A stretch of DNA of 8,144 bases from Pseudomonadota bacterium (GTDB taxonomy: Bacteria > SAR324 > NAC60-12), in contig JACNKY010000249.1 in NCBI GenBank assembly GCA_014381795.1, forward strand, positions 1 to 8,144, given 5' to 3'. Position numbers and translations under genes: made by a program. The notes under the pieces are model-generated. The model had not been told where the DNA came from, ran no database searches, and saw nothing but the letters and a program-made list of their open reading frames with translations. The stretch's first letter is position 1. Each line of letters starts with the position of its first letter. Positions 1-6,502 of this stretch are shown one piece after another.

Positions 1-491
1 CAAAGTCCAACACAATTTTCATTTTTATCAACCAGCTTCGTTCAAAAATTGGTGTGGTTTTTGGAAATCCGGAAACAACCACAGGCGGTAATGCACTCAA
101 ATTTTACTCCAGTGTACGTCTTGATGTTCGACGTGCGAGTCAGATTAAGAGCGGAGACGAAGTAACAGGTCACAGAATGAAAATCAAGATTGCAAAAAAT
201 AAATTGGCGCCACCGTTTCGTATTGCCGAAGTTGATTTAATCTATGGGGTTGGAATATCCAAAATTGGTGTCCTGCTTGATTTAGCCGTGAATGCGGAAA
301 TTGTGCAAAAAAGCGGGACCTGGTTCTCCTACGAAAAAGAGAGGTTAGGTCAGGGGCGAGATAACTCCATCAAGTTTTTGGAAGAAAACCCCGAAATTGC
401 TGAAACCATCAACCTTAAAGTACGCGCTTTGCACAATCTTGATCCTGCGCAGAATAGTCAGCCAGTGGAAGAAACTGCTGATGAGGAATGA
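1..491 (+). CDS. recA: RecA recombinase, C-terminal part (5' end outside window)
   Basis: RecA is the ATP-dependent strand-exchange protein of homologous recombination and the co-protease that triggers the SOS response. The reading frame is open from base 3, so the gene enters from the left edge; the GTG at 54 is an internal valine, not a start. About 162 residues are visible, a little under half of a normal RecA. They begin in the ATPase core with the strand [12 protein letters not shown], which contains the conserved NQ of the allosteric switch glutamine. The L2 DNA-binding loop with [16 protein letters not shown] follows, then the C-terminal domain with [14 protein letters not shown] and [15 protein letters not shown]. 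The protein ends in an acidic tail (EETADEE), typical of RecA. The TGA stop overlaps the ATG of the selU gene (ATGA). The upstream promoter and any LexA box are outside the window. Family assignment is essentially certain. Confidence 0.97.
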   Translation, partial: KSNTIFIFINQLRSKIGVVFGNPETTTGGNALKFYSSVRLDVRRASQIKSGDEVTGHRMKIKIAKNKLAPPFRIAEVDLIYGVGISKIGVLLDLAVNAEIVQKSGTWFSYEKERLGQGRDNSIKFLEENPEIAETINLKVRALHNLDPAQNSQPVEETADEE

Positions 492-1579
492 CTGATAACG
501 ACTATTTGACAGCTCAGTCAAAGCCGTTTTCTAAAAGAATGGAGGACTTTCTCAAAGGCGGCTTTCCTGCATTATCAGTGGAGGAAGCTCTTACAGAGAG
601 CATGCTTTTGCTGGATGTGCGGACTGCCGAGGAGTTTGCAAAAGGCAGTATTCCCGGTGCCAGGAGTTTTCCGCTTTTTGATGATTTGGAACGTGCGGAA
701 ATTGGTACAATCTACAAACAAGTTGGTCGGGATGCCGCCGTTGTGAAAGGACTGGAGTTTTTTGAACCGAGACTTCAGCAGTTTTTATTAACGCTTTCTG
801 CAATAAAATCTCAGCAACTCGTTGTATATTGTGCCCGTGGCGGGATGAGATCCGCTTCGGTGGTCAGGCTCCTACAGGAAAACGGATTCAGTGTTTCTCA
901 AATGCAAGGAGGTTATAAATATTATCGGCAATTTGTTCTGAGGCAACTTGAAAATCCAGTTCCCCCGCTCATTGTGCTGCATGGAAAGACTGGTGTTGGA
1001 AAGACATTACTCCTAGAAAAACTTCCGGATCATTTGGATCTGGAAGGTCTGGCGCAACACCGCAGTTCCCTGTTTGGCGCTATTCACAAAATTCCCCGGA
1101 CTCAGAAAGATTTTGAAGCGTTGCTGGTTCAAAAATTGAGTGAACTGCCTGAGGATCTTTTTCTTTTTGTTGAAGGCGAAAGCCGAAAAGTTGGACAGGT
1201 TTTTATTCCGCAGACTTTTGCAAATGCGATGAAGAGTGGAAAGCTGGTGCTACTGAGTGCTGAATTGGAAACCAGAATCAGCCGTATAGTTGAAGAGTAT
1301 AATATTTGTGATGCAAAGAGTATTCAGCAAATTGACTCAATTTTGCAATCACTGAAAGTGGCGCTCGGCAAAGTTAAAGTCGAACAATTACGGCTGTGGC
1401 TGAAACAAGGTAAAATTGAAAACATAGTGCACATGCTTTTAGTAGACTACTATGACCCACGTTACCAGCATGCAATGAGCGGCTATGACTTTGCACTGGA
1501 ACTTTCTGCGGAAGACTTGAGTCAGTCCGCCGAGGAACTGATTACTTTTCGTAATCAAATGATTGAGAGCTATTGTTAA
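488..1579 (+). CDS. selU: tRNA 2-selenouridine synthase (rhodanese + P-loop)
   Basis: SelU (MnmH, formerly YbbB) replaces sulfur by selenium in the wobble 2-thiouridine of tRNAs for Lys, Glu and Gln, using selenophosphate and passing through a geranylated intermediate. The 363-residue length matches the E. coli enzyme (364). An N-terminal rhodanese domain spans about residues 25-152, with [10 protein letters not shown], the [10 protein letters not shown] segment and catalytic Cys115 in [15 protein letters not shown]-loop domain follows, with Walker [10 protein letters not shown] at 165-173, the family motif [11 protein letters not shown] at 184-194, VEGESRKVG at 228-236 and YYDPRY at 321-326. 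The start is the ATG overlapping the recA stop. GAGGA directly abuts this ATG, too close for a normal Shine-Dalgarno, so translation is probably coupled to recA. SelD, which supplies selenophosphate, is not in the window. The family call is very secure; co-expression with recA is inference. Confidence 0.95.
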   Translation: MTDNDYLTAQSKPFSKRMEDFLKGGFPALSVEEALTESMLLLDVRTAEEFAKGSIPGARSFPLFDDLERAEIGTIYKQVGRDAAVVKGLEFFEPRLQQFLLTLSAIKSQQLVVYCARGGMRSASVVRLLQENGFSVSQMQGGYKYYRQFVLRQLENPVPPLIVLHGKTGVGKTLLLEKLPDHLDLEGLAQHRSSLFGAIHKIPRTQKDFEALLVQKLSELPEDLFLFVEGESRKVGQVFIPQTFANAMKSGKLVLLSAELETRISRIVEEYNICDAKSIQQIDSILQSLKVALGKVKVEQLRLWLKQGKIENIVHMLLVDYYDPRYQHAMSGYDFALELSAEDLSQSAEELITFRNQMIESYC

Positions 1580-1630
1580 TAGTTTGTTAACAATGAATGA
1601 CTTCAATTCATATAAACATTTGTTATTATT
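1580..1630 (+). other. Intergenic gap between selU and the TPR gene
   Basis: This AT-rich spacer contains the perfect palindrome TTGTTAACAA (1584-1593), then a weak inverted repeat ATGAAT/ATTCAT (1593-1598 and 1606-1611), then the TATAAA of a candidate promoter. No GC-rich hairpin followed by a T-run is present, so no factor-independent terminator for selU is seen. No Shine-Dalgarno-like sequence precedes the ATG at 1631. Confidence 0.6.
1587..1616 (+). promoter_or_regulatory. Candidate sigma70-type promoter for the TPR gene
   Basis: TTAACA at 1587-1592 matches the -35 consensus TTGACA in five of six bases. TATAAA at 1611-1616 matches the -10 consensus in five of six, with an 18-base spacer. 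Transcription would begin near 1622-1625, only a few bases before the ATG at 1631 and about 20 bases before the alternative ATG at 1646. The -35 box lies inside a 10-bp palindrome that could be an operator. This is a prediction from sequence only, and AT-rich DNA gives such matches by chance. Confidence 0.45.
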
Positions 1631-4315
1631 ATGAATTTTCTTAAAATGAGAAAAATTTTTTCAATAATACTCTTGATTCTGATTATATGTTGTCAGCCAG
1701 TGAGCGGATTTTCAGAAAGTAGTAGCAGCACCCTTGAGGTAAAGACACATTATGGCACATTCCCGCTACCTGTTCCAACTCTTCGTTTACCTGAACTACC
1801 TGAACTACCATTAGTCTCTGTTACTGAGACAGCATATCCTGAACTTCCAGATTGGAATTACCCTCGTTTTATTCCGGATGATCCCAGCTGGCTTGACCGT
1901 TCAGGAAAATTTTACAAAGAAGGCATAGTTCATTTGTTTCGTGGCGACTTGAATGTAGCGCTTAAGAGATTCCAGACAGTTACTGATGACTATCCGGAAA
2001 CACCCTGGTTTACTCCGTCATGGTTTTGGTTGGGGCAAATAATGGCAAAGCAGAAAAAATATGCTCAAGCAGAAAAATTGTTAACATTATTTCTGGATTC
2101 ACTTGAACAGAACAAGAACTCTAATCTTTATGTTGATTTAAGAGATTTCAGTCGTTACAGCTTGGCGTGGCTGGCTGTTAAGCAAAAAAAATATGAAGAA
2201 GCATTGGAGGTAATTAATAAACATGAGGCAGAAATCAGTATTAAAAAAATCCGGATACAACTTCTATATTTGAAATACCTGACTTATGTAAAATTGAAGA
2301 AAAGCGACCAAATATTTTTCTTGCTTGAAAGAATGACTCAGCAATTTAAATATGATTTTGAGCACGTAGTACGCCTCGCGGAATATTATTTTGTGGAAAA
2401 TAGATGGCAGGAACTAGCAGATCTAGTTGCTGATAAAGCTGCTAAGCCAGAGTTTTACAATGACCTTCAAATGGAGCATTTCTTCTGGCTTGGTGCAGTT
2501 GCTGAGATGAGTTTGAAACAGTGGTCTCAAGCAAAAAAAACATTGGAGTCTCTGGAGGAGTTCGGTGTCAGGAATCCTGATCAGCTTGCACGGGCCTGGT
2601 TAAGAATGCATTTAGAAGCCGGACAATATGAGCAGGCTTGGGAAAAATGGCAGGTAATAAATGATGATCTCCTCCGTGAACAATCCCTACGTGAATTAAT
2701 GCACCATGCAGCAAAAAGTGAGAATTATAAGTTTTTGCTCAAGAAACAGCCGGGATTGAAGTCAGTGGCTAAATCATGGGATGCCTGGCAAGCTGAAATG
2801 GAACTGATCTATGCTTATCTCTACTTAAGTATGGGCCATAGAGAAAAGTCAAAACAGTGGCTGCAATGGTCATTTAAACACTCATTGGATACAGCAAATG
2901 AACAGACATCGTTAGTTGTTATTGAGGAAAGTATTTACCTCAGAACTGTGATTAAGCTTCTGGCTGCGGAGTACAGCAAAGCATTTCAGGACTTAAAACT
3001 GCTTCTTGAAGATTATTCCAACTCTGCGCGTCTGTCGGATTACTATTTTTGGTATGGAGTCATGCTGTATGAAATAGCTAAAAGACCCAAAGATGCTATC
3101 ATGGCCATGCGTCAGGTTGATCAACAGGGTGAGCGGGACGATGACCGCTGGTATCTGCTTGGCAAGGTAAATCATGATCAGCAAAAATGGAACCCTGCGA
3201 TTTCTGCTTTTACTAACCTGAAAAAGCTGCATCCCACTTCTGAATTCTTGGAAGAAGGACTTTATTTACAGGCCCAGTCATACTTCGAACAAAAAAAACA
3301 AAATTCAGCTTTAGAAATCTTAAATGAACTTCGCAGCACTTTCGATCCGCTGAAAAAGCCTGTCAGAGAAATTCATTTAAGAGTCCGAATTCTTATTGCG
3401 ATGCAAAGGTATGAGCAAGCTGATGATGTGTTACAGCGCAAAATTGTGCAGTATTCTGACTTCTCACTGATTAAGCTGAGGGTGGAAGTGCTTAAGCATA
3501 TTAAAGATCCCCGGAGAATACTCAGTGTGACGGGAATCGGCCTTGGACTTTCAACCAGTGAAGATCACGGATTTCTCTTCTTTCATCGTGCAAATGCACT
3601 ATATGATACGCAAAAATATGATGAAGCTGTCACCTATTATAATTTAGCCTTAAAAAATCCTCCAGAAGGCAGTGAGAGGGTTATCCGTTACAGAATCCTT
3701 AAAATTCAGTATGAGCTAGCCCGTATTCCCGAAATGTTGAAAGGTGCTGAGAAGTTTCTGCAGCAAAGCAAGGATGATACTTACAGCTTCGAAATTCTGC
3801 ATTTACTCGGAAATTATTTTATGGAGCGGAAACAAAAGGAAAAGGCTGCCCCTTATTTAAATCAACTGGTTGTCAATTATAAAAAATCGGTACGTCAAGA
3901 GGAGCTTGAGCCGGAAAAAAGAGTTGAGCAGATTATACTGATAGGTGAACTTTACAACGAGTTAGCGAAATATGAGATGGCTGAACGTTGGCTGAACCAG
4001 GCACTAAAATCAATGGAAACAGTACAGGATGGCCGAAAGAAATGGCAGCTGCATATCCTCAGGGAAAAAGGTCTGTCACTTTTTGAGCAGGATAAACACT
4101 CACAGGCGCTCGCTGCAAATCTGAAAGTATTATATCTGGACCGTGGTTTGTCTGAACAAAAAAGCTATGCTCTTAATTTGAGGATTGCCTCAAGTTATGC
4201 TCAGCTTAAACGCAGCAATGATGCGAGGGCGATTTACCGTAAAATGTTAAAAAAATTTAAAAGCGCAGAACTTCAAAAGGAAGTTGAAAAACTACTGAAC
4301 AACTTGACTCAGTAA
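1631..4315 (+). CDS. Large exported TPR-repeat protein of unknown function
   Basis: The 894-residue product begins with a Sec-type signal peptide: basic MRKIF at 6-10, hydrophobic core at about 10-20, and likely cleavage after VSG (residue 26). Cysteines 20-21 do not sit in a normal lipobox, because the preceding residue is not Gly/Ala/Ser, so a lipoprotein is possible but unlikely. Residues 44-75 are proline-rich with repeated PEL units (LPELPELP, then YPELPD), suggesting an extended linker. From about residue 93 to the end it is nearly all helical TPR-like repeats. The clearest are near 93-121, 130-158, 175-200, 505-535, 541-571, 646-676, 767-795 and 846-876, with typical G/A-x-x-Y...A...F/L patterns. 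No catalytic domain or other membrane segment is seen. The likely location is periplasm or outer-membrane face, acting as a protein-assembly scaffold (inference). Neither start (1631, or 1646 at Met6) has a Shine-Dalgarno. I do not recognise a specific family. Confidence 0.88.
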   Translation: MNFLKMRKIFSIILLILIICCQPVSGFSESSSSTLEVKTHYGTFPLPVPTLRLPELPELPLVSVTETAYPELPDWNYPRFIPDDPSWLDRSGKFYKEGIVHLFRGDLNVALKRFQTVTDDYPETPWFTPSWFWLGQIMAKQKKYAQAEKLLTLFLDSLEQNKNSNLYVDLRDFSRYSLAWLAVKQKKYEEALEVINKHEAEISIKKIRIQLLYLKYLTYVKLKKSDQIFFLLERMTQQFKYDFEHVVRLAEYYFVENRWQELADLVADKAAKPEFYNDLQMEHFFWLGAVAEMSLKQWSQAKKTLESLEEFGVRNPDQLARAWLRMHLEAGQYEQAWEKWQVINDDLLREQSLRELMHHAAKSENYKFLLKKQPGLKSVAKSWDAWQAEMELIYAYLYLSMGHREKSKQWLQWSFKHSLDTANEQTSLVVIEESIYLRTVIKLLAAEYSKAFQDLKLLLEDYSNSARLSDYYFWYGVMLYEIAKRPKDAIMAMRQVDQQGERDDDRWYLLGKVNHDQQKWNPAISAFTNLKKLHPTSEFLEEGLYLQAQSYFEQKKQNSALEILNELRSTFDPLKKPVREIHLRVRILIAMQRYEQADDVLQRKIVQYSDFSLIKLRVEVLKHIKDPRRILSVTGIGLGLSTSEDHGFLFFHRANALYDTQKYDEAVTYYNLALKNPPEGSERVIRYRILKIQYELARIPEMLKGAEKFLQQSKDDTYSFEILHLLGNYFMERKQKEKAAPYLNQLVVNYKKSVRQEELEPEKRVEQIILIGELYNELAKYEMAERWLNQALKSMETVQDGRKKWQLHILREKGLSLFEQDKHSQALAANLKVLYLDRGLSEQKSYALNLRIASSYAQLKRSNDARAIYRKMLKKFKSAELQKEVEKLLNNLTQ

Positions 4316-4359
4316 TGTTAGCGTAATAATATTTGCAGGATTTCTCACTTCCTTTGAAA

Positions 4360-4368
4360 TGATACTAT
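4360..4368 (+). promoter_or_regulatory. Weak candidate extended -10 element
   Basis: TGATACTAT fits the extended -10 pattern TGn followed by TACTAT, which matches TATAAT in four of six bases. There is no convincing -35 at 16-18 bases upstream. It lies within the inverted repeat TGAAAT-gatact-ATTTCA. If real, it would start a leader of about 160 bases ahead of cmk that includes the parS site. It is offered only as the best candidate in the gap. Confidence 0.2.
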
Positions 4369-4512
4369 TTCAGCAAGATTCAGCTGAGCATCATTAATAA
4401 ATAGCTTCCTGTTAAGCAACCTGCCGGTTTAATGAAGAGCTTTACCGGAAAAGAAAAAAAGTGAGTAAAGATGACTATTCAGAGTTTTTTCAAAAAGTAG
4501 TTATTTGTTAAT

Positions 4513-4528
4513 TGTTCCACGTGAAACA
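4513..4528. promoter_or_regulatory. parS site: ParB (Spo0J)-binding centromere sequence
   Basis: TGTTCCACGTGAAACA fits the widely conserved chromosomal parS consensus TGTTNCACGTGAAACA at every specified base. It is a near-perfect 16-bp palindrome around CACGTG; the only broken pair is C4517 against A4524. ParB binds such sites as a dimer, spreads as a CTP-dependent clamp and loads SMC, with ParA segregating the origin region. Most known chromosomal parS sites cluster near the replication origin, so this suggests an origin-proximal locus (inference). The site ends eight bases before the cmk ATG, placing it in the cmk 5' leader. Confidence 0.85.
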
Positions 4529-4536
4529 TAAATATT

Positions 4537-5235
4537 ATGGGTTTTAAAATCATTGCCATTGACGGTCCCACCGGTGTTGGGAAAAGTACAATAGCCCGTC
4601 AACTGGCCGCTAAACTGGATTGTTTGTATGTAGACACCGGAGCAATGTTCCGTTGTCTTGCTTGGAGCTGGGCCGCGCATGGTTGTCAGGAAAGTGACGA
4701 ATCTCTGGAAAAGCTGGGTGATCAAACACGAATAGTTTTTGAACATGAGAAAGTAATTTGCGATGATACAGATGTAACTCAGGAAATCCGCACAGAACGG
4801 ATTTCGGCACAGGCTTCAAAAATCAGCCGCTTTCCCTTGATCCGGGAAGTGATGAAAAAACAGCAGCGGAGTCTGGTTGAAGAAGTGCGAAAATCTTCAA
4901 GTTACAGGGGCGCGGTTTTGGAAGGCAGGGATATTGGCACAGTCGTTTTTCCTGCAGCGGAATTCAAATTTTACGTAGATGCTTCTCCGGAGATTCGCGC
5001 TAAACGCAGGTTGCTGCAATTGCAGGAACGTGGTGAAGGGGGAAATTATGAGGAAATATTATCCGCTCTCCGAAAACGTGATTTTCAGGATCAAAACCGA
5101 AAAATGGCACCACTGAAACCTGCAGACGACGCGATTATTGTCGATACAGGAAAGCTGTGTGCAGACGAGGTTTTGAAACATTTGCTCAACCGTGTGCTAA
5201 ATGAAAAAGAAGTCAGCCAGTCCGGAGTTCAATGA
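4537..5235 (+). CDS. cmk: Cytidylate (CMP/dCMP) kinase
   Basis: Cmk phosphorylates CMP and dCMP with ATP to give CDP and dCDP, feeding nucleotide, phospholipid and CMP-sugar pools in the cytoplasm. The 232-residue length is normal for the bacterial family. The N-terminus carries the P-loop IDGPTGVGKST (residues 8-18), followed by YVDTGAMFR (31-39; the family usually has YLDTGAMYR). The CMP-binding motif EGRDIGTVVFP lies at 129-139, and the lid and C-terminal segment RKRDFQDQNRKMAPLKPADDA at 179-199. Catalytic and substrate-binding motifs therefore look intact. The ATG at 4537 is chosen because the P-loop follows it at the usual distance. No Shine-Dalgarno precedes it; a parS site occupies that leader instead. 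The common aroA and rpsA neighbours are absent here. The next gene follows after 37 bases, suggesting co-transcription. Confidence 0.95.
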   Translation: MGFKIIAIDGPTGVGKSTIARQLAAKLDCLYVDTGAMFRCLAWSWAAHGCQESDESLEKLGDQTRIVFEHEKVICDDTDVTQEIRTERISAQASKISRFPLIREVMKKQQRSLVEEVRKSSSYRGAVLEGRDIGTVVFPAAEFKFYVDASPEIRAKRRLLQLQERGEGGNYEEILSALRKRDFQDQNRKMAPLKPADDAIIVDTGKLCADEVLKHLLNRVLNEKEVSQSGVQ

Positions 5236-5272
5236 ATTTTAAACATCTCAACGTTTTTTTCAAGGTGACGTC

Positions 5273-6463
5273 ATGAAAGCAGTTATTCTCGCGGCTAATC
5301 GCAGTACCCGATTGAGTCCTTTTATTGAAACCCGCTGTAAACCGATGATTCGCATTGCAGGGCAATATATCCTCGAAAATACGATTTGTTACCTCAAGGA
5401 AGCAGGGATTCACGATATAGTACTGGTCGTTAATCATCAGCAGGAAATGATCCGTCAGTATTTCGGCAGTGGACAAACGCTTGGTGTGAACCTTGAGTAT
5501 GTCGTTCAAGATGAACTAAAGGGTATTGGCCACGCACTGAGCCTTTGCCGCTCGTCTCTAGAAAAGAAGCCCTTTTTGCTGGTTTATGGTGATGTAATGA
5601 CGGACAACAACCCATTTTTATCTATACTTCAGACTTACTCTGAAACTGACAGGGAGGTTGCTTTGATTGCGCTGCCTGAGTCTTCAAAAGAATTTGGTAA
5701 TGTCTATCTGGATCACGAAATGAAAATCAGCCGACTGGTTGAAAAACCCCAGGCAAATCAGGCGAATTATGTCTTTGCGGGAATGTTTGTTTTGTTTCCG
5801 AAAATTTTTGAACTATTGGCTGAGAATCAGCATGATATTTCCCGTTGCTATGAGCAAATGATAGCAAGCAGTGGACTTCAGGCATGTTTGTGGGAACAAG
5901 GCTGGATTGATATGATACATCCTTGGCACATTTTGGATGCAAACAGGATGTTGATGAGTTCCTGGAAAACTGCTGAGATAGATTCTACGGTTAAACTTTT
6001 GGGACACGTGCATCTGGAAGGAGCGGTACGTATAGGACCGAATGTCACAATTGAATCCGGAACTGTGCTCAAGGGGCCCTGTTACATAGGTGCCAATTCA
6101 TACGTAGGAAATAATTCACTCATTCGTAATTACAGTGCGATTGGCCCTGATTCGATAGTAGGTTACGGATCTGAGTTGAAAAACTGCGTACTCTTTGGAA
6201 ACAACGATGTCGGCCGCCTTTCTTTTGTTGGGGACAGTGTGTTGGGAGAAAATGTAAAATCAGGTTCAGGACTGACGACAGTTAATCATACTGTAGATTA
6301 TAGTCGGATTAGCTGCAGTTCCAACTCAGATACGGTAGAAACTGGTTTGACGAAGCTGGGGGCATTTATAGGTGACAGCGTGTCCATTGGAGCCCGTCAT
6401 ACTCTCGGCCCAGGCAGCATTGTGGAATCCGGAAAAATCATCGCGGATTGTATTACACTTTAA
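5273..6463 (+). CDS. GlmU-like sugar-1-phosphate nucleotidyltransferase with left-handed beta-helix domain
   Basis: The 396-residue protein has an N-terminal nucleotidyltransferase domain (about 1-230) and a C-terminal hexapeptide-repeat beta-helix (about 234-390), the layout of archaeal-type bifunctional GlmU proteins. Visible features are the signature region at 6-25, QDELKGIGHAL (79-89), metal-binding Asp107 in VYGDVMTD, VEKP (156-159), FAGMFVLFPKIF (168-179) and WIDMIHPWHILDAN (211-224). In the helix domain, VGDSVLGENVKSGSGLTTVN (319-338) parallels the GlmU acetyl-CoA site, including the Asn of TxxN, and KLGAFIGD (361-368) is typical of the archaeal group. The signature reads LAANRSTRL instead of LAAGxGTRL, so two glycines are replaced. 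A clear Shine-Dalgarno, AAGGTGA (5262-5268), supports the ATG at 5273. glmS follows, so UDP-GlcNAc synthesis is the likely pathway, but the sugar and nucleotide are not proven. Other activated sugars are possible. Confidence 0.85.
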   Translation: MKAVILAANRSTRLSPFIETRCKPMIRIAGQYILENTICYLKEAGIHDIVLVVNHQQEMIRQYFGSGQTLGVNLEYVVQDELKGIGHALSLCRSSLEKKPFLLVYGDVMTDNNPFLSILQTYSETDREVALIALPESSKEFGNVYLDHEMKISRLVEKPQANQANYVFAGMFVLFPKIFELLAENQHDISRCYEQMIASSGLQACLWEQGWIDMIHPWHILDANRMLMSSWKTAEIDSTVKLLGHVHLEGAVRIGPNVTIESGTVLKGPCYIGANSYVGNNSLIRNYSAIGPDSIVGYGSELKNCVLFGNNDVGRLSFVGDSVLGENVKSGSGLTTVNHTVDYSRISCSSNSDTVETGLTKLGAFIGDSVSIGARHTLGPGSIVESGKIIADCITL

Positions 6464-6502
6464 TTACAGCATCCTAAATTAAAACCCGCTAAGGCAAAAA
6501 AT

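Larger units (their letters stand above)
4316..4536 (+). other. Intergenic region between the TPR gene and cmk
   Basis: This 221-bp gap holds no convincing gene, RNA or terminator. Visible elements are an inverted repeat TGAAAT/ATTTCA (4355-4360 and 4367-4372), the palindrome TCAGCTGA (4380-4387), short weak stems such as AACC/GGTT (4418-4429) and CCGGT/ACCGG (around 4424-4448), an A-rich run (4449-4460), and a parS site at 4513-4528. None of the stems is followed by a T-run on the + strand. The cmk promoter is probably here but is not clearly identifiable. Confidence 0.6.

Noticed and set aside
54..56. GTG at 54 as the start of a small separate gene
   Set aside because: The frame is open to the window edge, and the upstream residues continue the RecA sequence ([12 protein letters not shown]).
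1646..1700. Lipoprotein signal in the TPR protein (Cys20/Cys21)
   Set aside because: The residue before the cysteine is Ile or Cys, not Gly, Ala or Ser; cleavage after VSG by signal peptidase I fits better.
2993..3232. Minus-strand open frame within the TPR gene
   Set aside because: It has no recognisable motifs and lies wholly opposite a well-supported gene, as do the other minus-strand frames in the window.
4424..4460. CCGGT/ACCGG stem next to an A-run as a terminator
   Set aside because: The stem is only five pairs, and the run on the + strand is A, on the wrong side for termination in either direction.
4471..4500. Nine-codon ATG frame (MTIQSFFKK) as a leader peptide for cmk
   Set aside because: No attenuator stem or terminator follows it and the codons carry no regulatory pattern.
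4461..4511. Short frame from GTG encoding 16 residues (VSKDDYSEFFQKVVIC), open upstream to 4416
   Set aside because: It looks protein-like but has no good ribosome-binding site and is too short to separate from chance; conservation would be needed.
4533..4538. TATTAT as a -10 box for cmk
   Set aside because: It overlaps the cmk ATG, so transcription would start inside the gene.
5266..5273. TGACGTCA palindrome at the start of the GlmU-like gene as an operator
   Set aside because: Eight bases, overlapping the Shine-Dalgarno and the start codon; most simply a coincidence.
6005..6010. CACGTG core inside the GlmU-like gene as a second parS
   Set aside because: The flanking bases (TGGGA before, CATCT after) miss most of the consensus arms; this is coding sequence with a chance hexamer.
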